Positions 53,148 to 61,475 of a stretch of 64,000 nt of DNA are shown one piece after another (within the stretch, counting starts at the first letter, position 1; each line of letters begins with the position of its first letter). The DNA is taken from contig NZ_JACXIY010000015.1 in assembly GCF_014705655.1 (NCBI RefSeq), positions 186,001 through 250,000 of the forward strand. Direction: 5' to 3'. The DNA comes from Paenibacillus arenilitoris. GTDB lineage: Bacteria > Bacillota > Bacilli > Paenibacillales > Paenibacillaceae. Made by a program: the position numbers and the translations under genes. The notes beneath the pieces are model-generated. The model worked only from the letters and a program-made list of their open reading frames with translations. It searched no databases and was not told the DNA's origin.

Positions 53148-54429
53148 GAACGGGTTGTTTATTACGATGGACGAGACGCGGCCGACCCTGCGCGGCCATA
53201 TGGTCGTGACGGACGACCGGATTACGTATTTGGGCGAGGAGCCTCCGGCCATGCAAGCGGAAGGCGTGCAGAAGGTGGACGGCAGCAGGCTGGCATTCCT
53301 GCCCGGCCTTATCAATACGCACGGCCATGCGGCGATGAGCTTGCTGCGCGGCTATTCCGACGATCAAAATTTGCAAGTATGGCTCGAGCAAAAAATGTGG
53401 CCGATGGAAGGGAAGTACGTCGACCGGGACACGTGCGCGGGCAGCGCGCTCGCGATCGTCGAGATGCTTCGCACGGGCACGACCGCATTCGTAGACATGT
53501 ACGACCGGATGGATCAAGTCGCGGAGATGGTGGAGCAGGGAGGCATTCGGGGCATACTGACCCGCGGAGTCATCGGACTGTGCCCGGAAGACGTGCAGGA
53601 AGCAAAGCTTGCCGAAGCGATCGCATTCGCGCGCGAATGGAACGGCAAGGCGGACGGCCGCATTTCGACGATGATTTCCCCGCATGCGCCGTACACTTGC
53701 CCGCCGGCTTATATTGAACGGTTCGTGCAGGCCGCGCATGACTACGATCTGCCGCTTCATACACATATGTCGGAGACGCTCGCCGAAGTGGAGCAGAACG
53801 AGCGCGACTATGGCCTGCGACCTGTGCTGCATCTCGATCGGCTTGGGTTCTTCTCGCGCCCCGCGCTCGTCGCGCATGCCGTACATCTTAACGATGCGGA
53901 AATCGAGCTGCTTGCGGAGAAGGGCGTGTCGGTCTCGCATAATCCCGTCAGCAACTTGAAGCTGGCGAGCGGCATCGCACGCGTACCGGAGATGATGCGG
54001 GCGGGCATTACGGTATCGCTCGGTACGGACAGCGTGGCGAGCAACAACAATTTGGACCTGTTCGAAGAAATCCGACTCGCCGCTTTGCTTCATAAAGGAG
54101 TATCCGGCGATCCTACCGCCATTCCCGCGATGGAAGCGCTGAAGCTGGCAACCGTATACGGAGCGAAGGCGATTTGGCAGCAGGATCGGATCGGCATGCT
54201 GCGCGAAGGCATGAAAGCGGATTTCATCGCAATCGACTTGGAACAGCCGCATTTCTACCCGAAAACCGATATCGTCTCGCATCTCGTCTACTCCGGTTCG
54301 GGCCGGGACGTTCGGCATGTATGGGTCGACGGACGCCAGGTCGTGCACGCAGGGGAATGCACGCTTCTGGACGAGGAGAAAATCCGTTACGAGGCGCAGG
54401 CGAGCTTCGAGCGCCTGCTGAACGGTTAA
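53128..54429 (+). CDS. mtaD: Amidohydrolase, probable 5'-methylthioadenosine/S-adenosylhomocysteine deaminase
   Basis: 433 aa metal-dependent amidohydrolase. PGLINTHGHAAMSLLRG (metal ligands), HTHMSET, AHAVHLND and SLGTDSVASNNNLD are characteristic of the MtaD/SsnA/TrzN group. The family deaminates MTA, SAH or adenosine derivatives. The methionine-salvage genes at 61.5-64 kb fit an MTA theme but are not linked by an operon. It overlaps rex by 20 nt, an unusual coupling. Confidence 0.87.
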   Translation: MSQIWIENGLFITMDETRPTLRGHMVVTDDRITYLGEEPPAMQAEGVQKVDGSRLAFLPGLINTHGHAAMSLLRGYSDDQNLQVWLEQKMWPMEGKYVDRDTCAGSALAIVEMLRTGTTAFVDMYDRMDQVAEMVEQGGIRGILTRGVIGLCPEDVQEAKLAEAIAFAREWNGKADGRISTMISPHAPYTCPPAYIERFVQAAHDYDLPLHTHMSETLAEVEQNERDYGLRPVLHLDRLGFFSRPALVAHAVHLNDAEIELLAEKGVSVSHNPVSNLKLASGIARVPEMMRAGITVSLGTDSVASNNNLDLFEEIRLAALLHKGVSGDPTAIPAMEALKLATVYGAKAIWQQDRIGMLREGMKADFIAIDLEQPHFYPKTDIVSHLVYSGSGRDVRHVWVDGRQVVHAGECTLLDEEKIRYEAQASFERLLNG

Positions 54430-54963
54430 ATGCTGCGCTCCGTTACGAAGAAGCGTCCGCCGTTCATGACGGCGCAGCGCTGGGTGTTCGTTATCGTGGC
54501 GAGCTTGCTGCTGCTCGGCACGGCGATCGGCATCTATTTCCGCGACATTCAGATGCCAAGGTGGAGCGCCGAGCGCGATGCCGAGGCAAGAGCGGTCGAA
54601 GCGGCGGATTTGGCCGAGGTCGAGCAAGTCTATCATCATATTTGGAACAAGGAAAGCTGGGTCGTGAAGGGGGTAGACGCGAATAGCGATGAAGTGTTCG
54701 TATGGCTCGCCGAGGAGAACGAGCCGATGACGCTGAAGGCGTCCGAAGGCATTTCCGCAAGCGAGCTGAGGTCCGCATTCGCGCTCGGCAAGCCCCAGGC
54801 CGACATTAAACGAATGCAGCCGGGGCTGCTGAACGATACGCCGGTGTGGGAAATATTTTACCGCATCGCCGGAAGCCCGGACCGCTACTATTACGACTTC
54901 TACCGGTTCGACGACGGCACGTTTATCGACGAATACAAATTGCCCGCAGAGACGGAGCCGTAA
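54430..54963 (+). CDS. ypmB: YpmB/TseB-like single-pass membrane protein
   Basis: 177 aa: cytoplasmic N-terminus, one membrane helix (about residues 17-37), and an extracytoplasmic domain with two PepSY-like halves (SWVVKGVDANSDEVFVWLAE; PVWEIFYRIAG). In B. subtilis YpmB (TseB), encoded shortly after dinG, regulates cell-wall elongation through a penicillin-binding protein. The start is directly after the previous stop, with no clear RBS; ATG 54466 is an alternative. Confidence 0.75.
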   Translation: MLRSVTKKRPPFMTAQRWVFVIVASLLLLGTAIGIYFRDIQMPRWSAERDAEARAVEAADLAEVEQVYHHIWNKESWVVKGVDANSDEVFVWLAEENEPMTLKASEGISASELRSAFALGKPQADIKRMQPGLLNDTPVWEIFYRIAGSPDRYYYDFYRFDDGTFIDEYKLPAETEP

Positions 54964-55014
54964 GGCTCCGTTTCCTATTTTTACACGGCCAATCCCGCCG
55001 TTAATTATGATATA

Positions 55015-55045
55015 CTTTCGTATAGCGGAGTTGATATACGAAAAG
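55015..55045 (+). promoter_or_regulatory. Inverted repeat upstream of the membrane protein/FtsH-like pair
   Basis: CTTTCGTATA (55015-55024), 10-nt spacer, TATACGAAAAG (55035-55045); the core TTTCGTATA/TATACGAAA is a perfect 9-bp dyad. TGATATAC also recurs at 55008 and 55032. A TTTACA (54980) and a TAATTA/TATGAT -10-like region lie just upstream, so the dyad is placed as a repressor site would be. Confidence 0.5.
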
Positions 55046-55080
55046 CATATAACGATATAAACAACGGGAGGGATATGGAT

Positions 55081-55611
55081 ATGAGGAAACCGCGCGTAAT
55101 TCCCGTTCTCATAACGGCCGCCGTAGCGGCATCTTTACTGTTCGGCGGATGGGCCGTTTATAATCAGGTAGCGGTGGCCGCGCCGCTCGAGAAAGTGGCG
55201 AAGGAAGCGGAGGGCGTCGCGTCTTCGGCCAAGCCGGTCATGGACGACAAGCAGGTGACGATCGACGTCGTGCTCGAGCCGGACGCGAACATTCGCGACG
55301 TCTACGAGCGCATTGCGGCGAACGGCAAGGAGCTGTTCGGCGGCCGCAAGCTGAACCTGAACGTGAAATCGGAATCAAGCAAAGAGCTGGACGAGCTTTG
55401 GTCGTCGTCCCTGTTCGTCGTTGCCGAAGCGATGGAGACGAAAGCGTATTCCAACATTCCGGCTGCCTTGAAGGAAGCGGCCAAAGGTTACGACGGCGTT
55501 ACCGTATCGACGGAGATGGACGAAACGAACGTGTATGTCACGCTCAAAAAAGCGGATACGGCGAAATACATTGTCCTTCCGCGCACGCCAGCCCAGCTGG
55601 AGGTGTGGTAA
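55081..55611 (+). CDS. Hypothetical signal-anchored protein upstream of the FtsH-like protease
   Basis: 176 aa. N-terminal signal/anchor (about residues 7-33, VIPVLITAAVAASLLFGGWAV), then a small soluble domain of about 120 residues rich in Lys/Glu and without catalytic motifs (VTIDVVLEPDANIRDVYERI). GGGAGGG lies 8 nt before ATG 55081. It ends 1 nt before the next gene's start codon, so it is translationally coupled to the FtsH-like protease and may be an adaptor or substrate-binding partner. This is inference from position. Family not recognised. Confidence 0.65.
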   Translation: MRKPRVIPVLITAAVAASLLFGGWAVYNQVAVAAPLEKVAKEAEGVASSAKPVMDDKQVTIDVVLEPDANIRDVYERIAANGKELFGGRKLNLNVKSESSKELDELWSSSLFVVAEAMETKAYSNIPAALKEAAKGYDGVTVSTEMDETNVYVTLKKADTAKYIVLPRTPAQLEVW

Positions 55612-55612
55612 T

Positions 55613-57106
55613 ATGCGCAAATATTGGCCTGAAATACTGATCGGAGCCATCCCCGTCGTTATTGCCTTCTTTATCTTCATCGGGCAGAACGTGGTGCCTA
55701 TGCTCATGCTTGCGGCGATCGGCTTCGGCGTCGTCTACGCATCGCGCGGCAGAGGCAAGCTGACGGCTTTGCCCGGTCAGCAGCGGCGTCCGAGCGCGAA
55801 AGCCGAATCGTTCTCGTTCGAGCAAATCGGCGGGCAGGAGCGGGCCAAGCAGGAGCTTATCGAGGCGCTCGATTTTCTCGTGAAGCAGGAACAGATCGCG
55901 AAGCTCGGCATCCGCCCGCTCAAAGGGATATTGCTGTCGGGTCCTCCGGGAACGGGCAAGACGCTGCTGGCGAAGGCGGCCGCGCATTATACGGATTCGA
56001 CCTACTTGGCCGCATCCGGCAGCGAATTCGTCGAGATGTACGTCGGCGTCGGCGCGGGAAGAATCCGCGACCTGTTCAAGGAGGCGCGTACGAAAGCGGC
56101 CAAAGCAGGCAAAAACAGCGCCGTTATCTTCATCGACGAGATCGAGGTCATCGGCGGCAAGCGGGACGGCGGACAGCAGCGCGAATACGATCAGACGTTG
56201 AACCAGCTGCTGACGGAAATGGACGGCATCCACGCGAACGAAGCGCCGCGCATATTGCTGATTGCGGCGACGAACCGGAAGGAGATGCTCGACAGCGCGC
56301 TGCTTCGGCCGGGCCGGTTCGACCGGCACATCGGCGTCGACCTGCCCGACAAGAAAGGCAGACTGCATATTTTGAACATCCATGCAAACAATAAACCGAT
56401 CGCGGATAACGTGGAATTGGAGAAAATCGCGTCGGAATCGTTCGGCTTCTCGGGCGCGCAGCTCGAGAGCGTCATGAATGAGGCGGCGATTTACGCCCTG
56501 CGCGAGAATGAGGAGCGGATCGCGGAGTCGCATCTGTCGATGGCGATCGACAAGGTTATGATGGGCGAGAAGACGGACCGCGAATCGACCCGGGAAGAGA
56601 GGGAGCGGGTGGCGCTCCACGAGCTCGGACATGCCATCATGGCGGAGATCGTACGCCCGGGCAGCGTCTCGCAGGTCGCCTTGTCTCCGCGCGGCGGAGC
56701 GCTTGGTTACGTCAGGCACAATCCGCAGCAGGACCAATACCTGTACACGAAGCAATTTTTGAACGGCCAGATCATGATCGCGCTCGGCGGCGCGGCTGCG
56801 GAGGAAATGTTCTACGGCGAGCGAAGCACCGGCTCGCGCAGCGATTTCGAGCAATCGATGGGCATCGTGAAGACGCTCGTGGAATCCGGCTTGACGGAGA
56901 TGGGCATCATCGATTCGTCAATGATGACGAAGGACGCCTGGGCAAGCATCAACCGTTCGATCCTCGACGAGCTGATGGAGAAGACGAAGGAGGCGCTCGA
57001 GGAGAGACGGGACGTCTTCACCCGCTCGCTTGCGACGCTGATGCGCGAGGAAACGCTGAGCGGCGACGAGTTCCGACACCTTTTGGACGAAAATTCTGCC
57101 GCTTAA
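55613..57106 (+). CDS. FtsH-like AAA+ membrane metalloprotease with minimal extracytoplasmic loop
   Basis: 497 aa, shorter than housekeeping FtsH (about 640). Two adjacent hydrophobic segments (about 8-24 and 29-44) are separated by only a few residues, so the usual extracytoplasmic domain of about 75 residues is absent. The AAA domain has Walker A GPPGTGKT near 110, Walker B VIFIDEIE near 173 and RPGRFDR near 233. The zinc site HELGH is near 335, and the third ligand Asp is in TGSRSDFEQ. Catalytic residues appear intact. ATG 55613 follows GGAGGTG by 6 nt. Probably a specialised paralogue. Confidence 0.9.
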   Translation: MRKYWPEILIGAIPVVIAFFIFIGQNVVPMLMLAAIGFGVVYASRGRGKLTALPGQQRRPSAKAESFSFEQIGGQERAKQELIEALDFLVKQEQIAKLGIRPLKGILLSGPPGTGKTLLAKAAAHYTDSTYLAASGSEFVEMYVGVGAGRIRDLFKEARTKAAKAGKNSAVIFIDEIEVIGGKRDGGQQREYDQTLNQLLTEMDGIHANEAPRILLIAATNRKEMLDSALLRPGRFDRHIGVDLPDKKGRLHILNIHANNKPIADNVELEKIASESFGFSGAQLESVMNEAAIYALRENEERIAESHLSMAIDKVMMGEKTDRESTREERERVALHELGHAIMAEIVRPGSVSQVALSPRGGALGYVRHNPQQDQYLYTKQFLNGQIMIALGGAAAEEMFYGERSTGSRSDFEQSMGIVKTLVESGLTEMGIIDSSMMTKDAWASINRSILDELMEKTKEALEERRDVFTRSLATLMREETLSGDEFRHLLDENSAA

Positions 57107-57128
57107 AACGGTTACAATATTACAATTT

Positions 57129-57161
57129 GAAGGCGGGTATCGTTACCGCCTTCTCTTTTTT
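57129..57161 (+). terminator. Intrinsic terminator after the FtsH-like gene
   Basis: GAAGGCGG-GTATCGTTA-CCGCCTTC followed by TCTTTTTT. Confidence 0.88.
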
Positions 57162-57257
57162 ATGAAAATCGTTATAATGAGATTGAATCGAATTCACGAC
57201 ATATTTTGAACAATTGGTTATAAGAACCTATTCACCGGAAAAAAGGAGTCGTCGCAT

Positions 57258-58133
57258 TTGAACATAAAGAAGGTCGGCGTGATCGGCGTCGGAACGATGG
57301 GCCAGGGCATTGCGGAAATGCTGGCTTCCAAAGGTTTGGACGTCCTTATTATTGAACGCTCGGAGGAGCGGCTGACATACGGCAGGCAAATGATCGAGAT
57401 CAACTTGGATAAGCAAATCGAGAAGTGGGCCCTCACGCAGGCGGAGAAAAAGCTGATCATGTCGCGGATCGAACCGACGCATGGCTATGACCGTCTTCGG
57501 GAATGCGAGCTCGTGATCGAGACGGTTACGGAGGATCTCGAAGCCAAAAAGACGATATTCGAGCAGATCGACCGGATTTGCGGTTCCGGCGTCATTCTGG
57601 CAAGCAACACGTCCACGCTCAGCTTGACGGAGCTTGCGAGCGTTACGAAGCATCCCGACCGCGTCATCGGCACGCATTTCATTTATCCGGTATCGAAGAT
57701 CGATCTCGTCGAAATCGTGCGCGGCTTGAAGACATCGGAGGAAATCTTCGCGAGAACGAAACATTTCGTCGAAGAGGTCATTCACAAAAAAGGGATCATG
57801 GTGTTCGAATCGCCCGGTTTCGTCACGACTCGGCTGATCTGCCTGCTGATCAACGAGGCGCTGCACGTCCTGGAGGAAGGCGTAGCTTCCGCGGAAGACA
57901 TCGATAACGCGATGCGGGTCGGCTATTCGTTCCAGCACGGTCCGTTCGAGATGTGCGACCGCTTCGGCCTCGATTCCGTGCTCGCCGCGCTCGAGCGGAT
58001 GTTCCGCGAATACGGCGAGCTGAAATACCGTCCGTCCATCGTCCTTAAGAAGATGGTGCGCGCCGGTCATTTGGGCGTCAAATCGGGCGTCGGCTTCTTC
58101 AAATACGACAAGGATGGGGATCGGATCGAATGA
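57258..58133 (+). CDS. 3-hydroxyacyl-CoA (3-hydroxybutyryl-CoA) dehydrogenase
   Basis: 291 aa. NAD-binding GVIGVGTMGQGIAEMLASKG near residues 7-26. The catalytic histidine is in GTHFIYPVSKIDLVEIV (PAxxM/L-like region) and Asn in SNTSTLSLTEL. C-terminal GPFEMCDRFGLD completes the family pattern. It oxidises 3-hydroxyacyl-CoA in beta-oxidation or butyrate-type metabolism. TTG 57258 with AAAGGAG 9 nt upstream. Overlaps ackA by 4 nt, linking acyl-CoA oxidation with acetate formation. Confidence 0.9.
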   Translation: MNIKKVGVIGVGTMGQGIAEMLASKGLDVLIIERSEERLTYGRQMIEINLDKQIEKWALTQAEKKLIMSRIEPTHGYDRLRECELVIETVTEDLEAKKTIFEQIDRICGSGVILASNTSTLSLTELASVTKHPDRVIGTHFIYPVSKIDLVEIVRGLKTSEEIFARTKHFVEEVIHKKGIMVFESPGFVTTRLICLLINEALHVLEEGVASAEDIDNAMRVGYSFQHGPFEMCDRFGLDSVLAALERMFREYGELKYRPSIVLKKMVRAGHLGVKSGVGFFKYDKDGDRIE

Positions 58134-59341
58134 AAGTACTCGTCATCAACGCAGGAAGCTCCTCGTTAAAATATCAGCTGTACGACATGACGGACGAGTC
58201 GGTGCTGGCGAGCGGCCGGGTGGAGCGGATCGGGATGGATTCCTCGATCGTGACGCACGAGCCGGCCGGCAAGCCCGAGGTGCGCCAAGTCAGCGAAATA
58301 TTGGACCATGTCACGGCGGTCAAGCGCGTCATGGAAATGCTGACGAACCCGGAGTTCGGGGCGATTGCCCATATGAGCGAAATCGATGCGGTCGGCCACC
58401 GGGTCGTGCACGGCGGCGAGGCGTTCAGCAGCTCGGTCCTTGTCACGCTGGAGGTGAAGCTCGAGATCCGGAAGCTGTTCGATCTCGCGCCGCTGCACAA
58501 TCCGGCTCATATGATGGGGATTTCCGCGGTCGAAGCGAACTTGCCGGGCGTTCCCCAGGCGGTCGTCTTCGATACGGCCTTTCACCAAACGATGCCGAAC
58601 ACGTCGTATTTGTATCCGATTCCGACGGTATTATACCGACGTCACCAAGTTCGCCGCTACGGCTTCCACGGCACTTCCCATTCTTACGTGAGCGCGCAGG
58701 CGGCCGCGTACTTGCGCAAGCCGCTCGAATCGCTTAAGATGATCACCTGCCATATCGGCAACGGCGCAAGCTGCACGGCGATTTTGAACGGCAAATCGTA
58801 CGATACGAGCATGGGCATGACGCCCCTCGAAGGATTGATGATGGGAACGAGAAGCGGCGATCTCGATCCGGCCATCGTCCCGTTCGTCATGAACAAAGAG
58901 GAATTGACATTGAATGAAGTTAATTCTATGCTTAACAAACATAGCGGCATGCTCGCCGTATCCGGCATCAGCAGCGATATGCGCGAGGTGACGGAAGCGA
59001 TGGAAGAAGGCGACAAGAACGCGAAGCTCGCATTCGACATGTACTGCTACCGGGTGAAAAAATATATCGGCTCATACGCGGCGGCAATGAACGGTTTGGA
59101 CGTGCTCGTCTTTACGGCGGGGGTCGGCGAGAATTCCGCTGCGCTACGCAAAGCGGTATGCGAGGGCATCACGTTCCTCGGCATCGAGCTTGACGACAAG
59201 CGCAACGCCGAGCGGAGGAAGGACACGAGGGAAATTACCGTCGCGGGCTCCAAGGTGAAGGTGCTTGTCGTGCCGACCAACGAGGAGCTGCTTATCGCAA
59301 GGGATACGTTCCGACTCGTGAAGCAGTCCAGAACCTCATAG
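58130..59341 (+). CDS. ackA: Acetate kinase
   Basis: 403 aa ASKHA-fold kinase. MKVLVINAGSSSLKYQLYD at the N-terminus, GHRVVHGGE, GFHGTSHSYV, HIGNGASCTAI and FTAGVGENS are all acetate-kinase signatures. It interconverts acetyl phosphate plus ADP and acetate plus ATP. Butyrate kinases are related but shorter and differ in these motifs. No pta is adjacent. Confidence 0.97.
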   Translation: MKVLVINAGSSSLKYQLYDMTDESVLASGRVERIGMDSSIVTHEPAGKPEVRQVSEILDHVTAVKRVMEMLTNPEFGAIAHMSEIDAVGHRVVHGGEAFSSSVLVTLEVKLEIRKLFDLAPLHNPAHMMGISAVEANLPGVPQAVVFDTAFHQTMPNTSYLYPIPTVLYRRHQVRRYGFHGTSHSYVSAQAAAYLRKPLESLKMITCHIGNGASCTAILNGKSYDTSMGMTPLEGLMMGTRSGDLDPAIVPFVMNKEELTLNEVNSMLNKHSGMLAVSGISSDMREVTEAMEEGDKNAKLAFDMYCYRVKKYIGSYAAAMNGLDVLVFTAGVGENSAALRKAVCEGITFLGIELDDKRNAERRKDTREITVAGSKVKVLVVPTNEELLIARDTFRLVKQSRTS

Positions 59342-59375
59342 CAGCCGCCGATAGCCGAGGGGGAGACGGCAAAGC

Positions 59376-60056
59376 GTGAACAACGAGATTTGGAAGGCGT
59401 ACTCTCACGGAATGGCCGCGGCGCTGCAGGAGGGCGGCGTACACGTTTCGGCCATGCTGCTGCGCACGTACCGCCAGCTTGATTTGTCGGATTCGGAAGC
59501 GATGCTGATGCTGCAAATTATGGCCTATTCGGAAGCTGACCGGAATGAATTTCCGACGCCGGAGCAGCTTGGCGAGCGGATGGGGCTGTCCGTCGCGGCG
59601 ATCGGACAAATGCTCGGCAGACTGCTCAAGGAAGATTTCCTGACGATCGACGAATATATGGACGGGGCGACCGGAAGACAGGCCGAAAGGTATAATTGGA
59701 GCGGATGGCTGTACAAGTCGGCGCAGCTGACTTCCGAGCTGAGGCGGGAGACGAGGAAAGCGGAGCGCCAGCAGCCTGCGCGACAGGCGGTATCGGCGTC
59801 AACAGACTTGTTCAGCGTGTTCGAGCAGGAGTTCGGCCGGCTATTGTCGCCGATGGAATGCGAGACGATTGTCGCCTGGCTCGACCAGGACCGCTATACG
59901 GAAGAGATCATCCTCTTCGCGCTGAAGGAAGCCGTGTTCGCCGGCAAGCTCAGCCTTCGGTATATCGACCGGATCTTGTTCGAATGGAGCCGCAACCGGA
60001 TAACGAACGCCGAGGAAGCGCGGGCTCATGCGCAGAAATTCAGGGGAAGAAGCTAA
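59376..60056 (+). CDS. dnaD: DNA replication initiation protein DnaD
   Basis: 226 aa. The N-terminal winged-helix DDBH1 domain (about 20-110, PTPEQLGERMGLSVAAIGQM) and the C-terminal DDBH2 domain (about 145-220, FEQEFGRLLSPMECETIVAWL, ending YIDRILFEW) match DnaD. It acts with DnaA, DnaB and DnaI in helicase loading. GTG 59376. The stop codon sits within the terminator stem. Confidence 0.94.
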   Translation: MNNEIWKAYSHGMAAALQEGGVHVSAMLLRTYRQLDLSDSEAMLMLQIMAYSEADRNEFPTPEQLGERMGLSVAAIGQMLGRLLKEDFLTIDEYMDGATGRQAERYNWSGWLYKSAQLTSELRRETRKAERQQPARQAVSASTDLFSVFEQEFGRLLSPMECETIVAWLDQDRYTEEIILFALKEAVFAGKLSLRYIDRILFEWSRNRITNAEEARAHAQKFRGRS

Positions 60057-60081
60057 GCCGCGGTCGGCTTGGCTTTTTTTG
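60051..60081 (+). terminator. Intrinsic terminator overlapping the dnaD stop codon
   Basis: AGCTAAGCCG-CGGT-CGGCTTGGCT followed by seven T; TAA 60054-60056 lies in the 5' arm. Confidence 0.88.
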
Positions 60082-60168
60082 TTTCATGCGAACGGGCCGG
60101 AAGCCGTCATAGATCGGTCCGGGTAAGCGAATAGTAAGAGGGATGACTTCAGGAAAGGAGAATGCAGG

Positions 60169-60270
60169 ATGTCCGACTCGATCAAGCCTAACGGTTCCCA
60201 GCACGCTGCCCCTCCATCCGACGATCCGAAGAAGCAAGGCCGGTCCGCCGCGAAGAAAAAATCGAAATAG
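60169..60270 (+). CDS. Very small hydrophilic protein (33 aa)
   Basis: 33 aa beginning MSDSIKPNGSQ and ending AAKKKSK, rich in Ser, Pro, Asp and Lys and without hydrophobic residues to form a core; probably disordered. AAAGGAG lies 8 nt before ATG 60169, and a long terminator follows, so the unit looks expressed. It has the size and composition of minor small spore proteins but I cannot match a family. Confidence 0.5.
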   Translation: MSDSIKPNGSQHAAPPSDDPKKQGRSAAKKKSK

Positions 60271-60292
60271 CAGCATTCGTATAAGTGTTAAT

Positions 60293-60346
60293 GGAGCTGT
60301 CTCTAAAGGTCATGACGCGACCGAAGAGTCAGCTCCTTTTTTTGTC
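60293..60346 (+). terminator. Long-stem intrinsic terminator
   Basis: GGAGCTG..CTCT..GGTC-atgacgc-GACC..AGAG..CAGCTCC followed by seven T; rightward only. Confidence 0.85.
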
Positions 60347-60351
60347 ATGCA

Positions 60352-61347
60352 TCATGGCTTCACGGCAAACAAGAGATGTGTGCCGTCGTACAGCTTTTCA
60401 TGAACCGTCGCATAGCTTCTCCTCTCAAGCCAGCCGATCAGCTCCGGCAGGGAGGAGGGGGATGCTTGCCCGCCTGACTGCCCGCGCGATTCCTCCATGA
60501 ATCCGGTAAGCGCCAGGCGGCCGCCGATCCGGAGGACGCGGTCCATCTCTTCCAATGCAAGCAGCTGCTGCGACTGGTTTAGATGATGCAGGGCGAAGCT
60601 GCAGCCGATGAACGCGTACGCATGACCGGCCAACGGCAGCGCCAGCAAATTGCCCTGCCGGGCTTCGACGTCCGGCAGACGATTTCGGAGGATAGCTAGC
60701 ATCCGGGCCGACTGCTCGATGACCGTCAGCCGGGCTCCGCCGGCCGCAAGCAGCGCCGTCAGATTGCCGCTGCCTGCGCCGAGCTCGAGTCCGAGCTCGC
60801 CCGGCTGCGGATCGAGCCAGTCGGCGGTGCGGACAAGCGACCGGTAGTACTGCTCCTTGGTCAGCATCGCTTCGATGTGGACGAGCGGGGCAAATTCGCC
60901 GTACCGGCTGGCCAGCTCGTCGTAGTTCCATTGATCGCTCCAGGACGAGCGAAGCTGCCGCGTCCGCCTCATTTGTTCCGCCGCCCGTTCCGCGAGCAAC
61001 AGATCGGCTTCTCCGGAGCGCTGCCAGTCCGATAACGCGTCGTCAAGAGACCGCAGCGCTTTCTCCATGTCCAGCCATTCCTCGTAGAGCGCAGCGCGGG
61101 CGCCATCTACTTTACGGAAGAAGGCGTCCGGCTCCGCAAGCGAGTCCAAAATGTCCGCGATGGCGATGAGCGGCAGCCCGAGCTCTCTCAGCGAGACGAT
61201 CCAGCGCAGCCGCTCGATATCTTCCTCCGAATAGGCGCGGTAGCCGTTCTCCTCTTCTTTCCATGGCTTAATCAGCCCTTTTTGTTCATAATAGCGCAGC
61301 GCCCTGGGCGTAACCCCAAGGAGCATCGCCGCTTCGTGCACCTTCAC
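60352..61347 (-). CDS. MerR-family regulator fused to a SAM-dependent methyltransferase
   Basis: 331 aa. Residues 1-70 are a MerR winged helix (VHEAAMLLGVTPRALRYYEQ, then GYRAYSEEDIERLRWI). A helical dimerisation region follows (about 70-130). Residues about 170-331 form a class I methyltransferase with motif I LELGAGSGNLTALL and a CSFALHHLNQ motif. GTG 61347 has GGGAGG 8 nt upstream. Its own promoter has the 19-bp spacer typical of MerR control. The effector domain being an apparent methyltransferase, a small-molecule-sensing role or real methylation are both possible. Unrelated by strand or operon gap to mtnB. Confidence 0.88.
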   Translation of the reverse strand: MKVHEAAMLLGVTPRALRYYEQKGLIKPWKEEENGYRAYSEEDIERLRWIVSLRELGLPLIAIADILDSLAEPDAFFRKVDGARAALYEEWLDMEKALRSLDDALSDWQRSGEADLLLAERAAEQMRRTRQLRSSWSDQWNYDELASRYGEFAPLVHIEAMLTKEQYYRSLVRTADWLDPQPGELGLELGAGSGNLTALLAAGGARLTVIEQSARMLAILRNRLPDVEARQGNLLALPLAGHAYAFIGCSFALHHLNQSQQLLALEEMDRVLRIGGRLALTGFMEESRGQSGGQASPSSLPELIGWLERRSYATVHEKLYDGTHLLFAVKP

Positions 61348-61367
61348 CCGATCGCCTCCCGCAACCC

Positions 61368-61398
61368 ATTATGAACGTAGACGCCGCGTCAAGGTCAA
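61368..61398 (-). promoter_or_regulatory. MerR-type promoter/operator with 19-bp spacer
   Basis: On the minus strand TTGACC (61398-61393) and CATAAT (61373-61368) are separated by 19 nt. The spacer holds a near-palindrome TTGACGC-G-GCGTCTA (61392-61378). Overlong spacers with a central dyad are the hallmark of MerR-activated promoters, and the gene 20 nt downstream encodes a MerR protein, so autoregulation is likely. Confidence 0.8.
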
Positions 61399-61475
61399 GC
61401 GGCCGAATAGAAGAAGGACAGCCACGGCGAACGAGGATTCGTTGCGGACTGCCCTTACGAGCGCTTTGCAACCTT

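Noticed and set aside
53086-54639. 517-aa minus-strand open frame opposite the deaminase gene
   Set aside because: Same shadow effect; Arg/His-rich composition with no recognisable motif, while the plus strand has a complete amidohydrolase.
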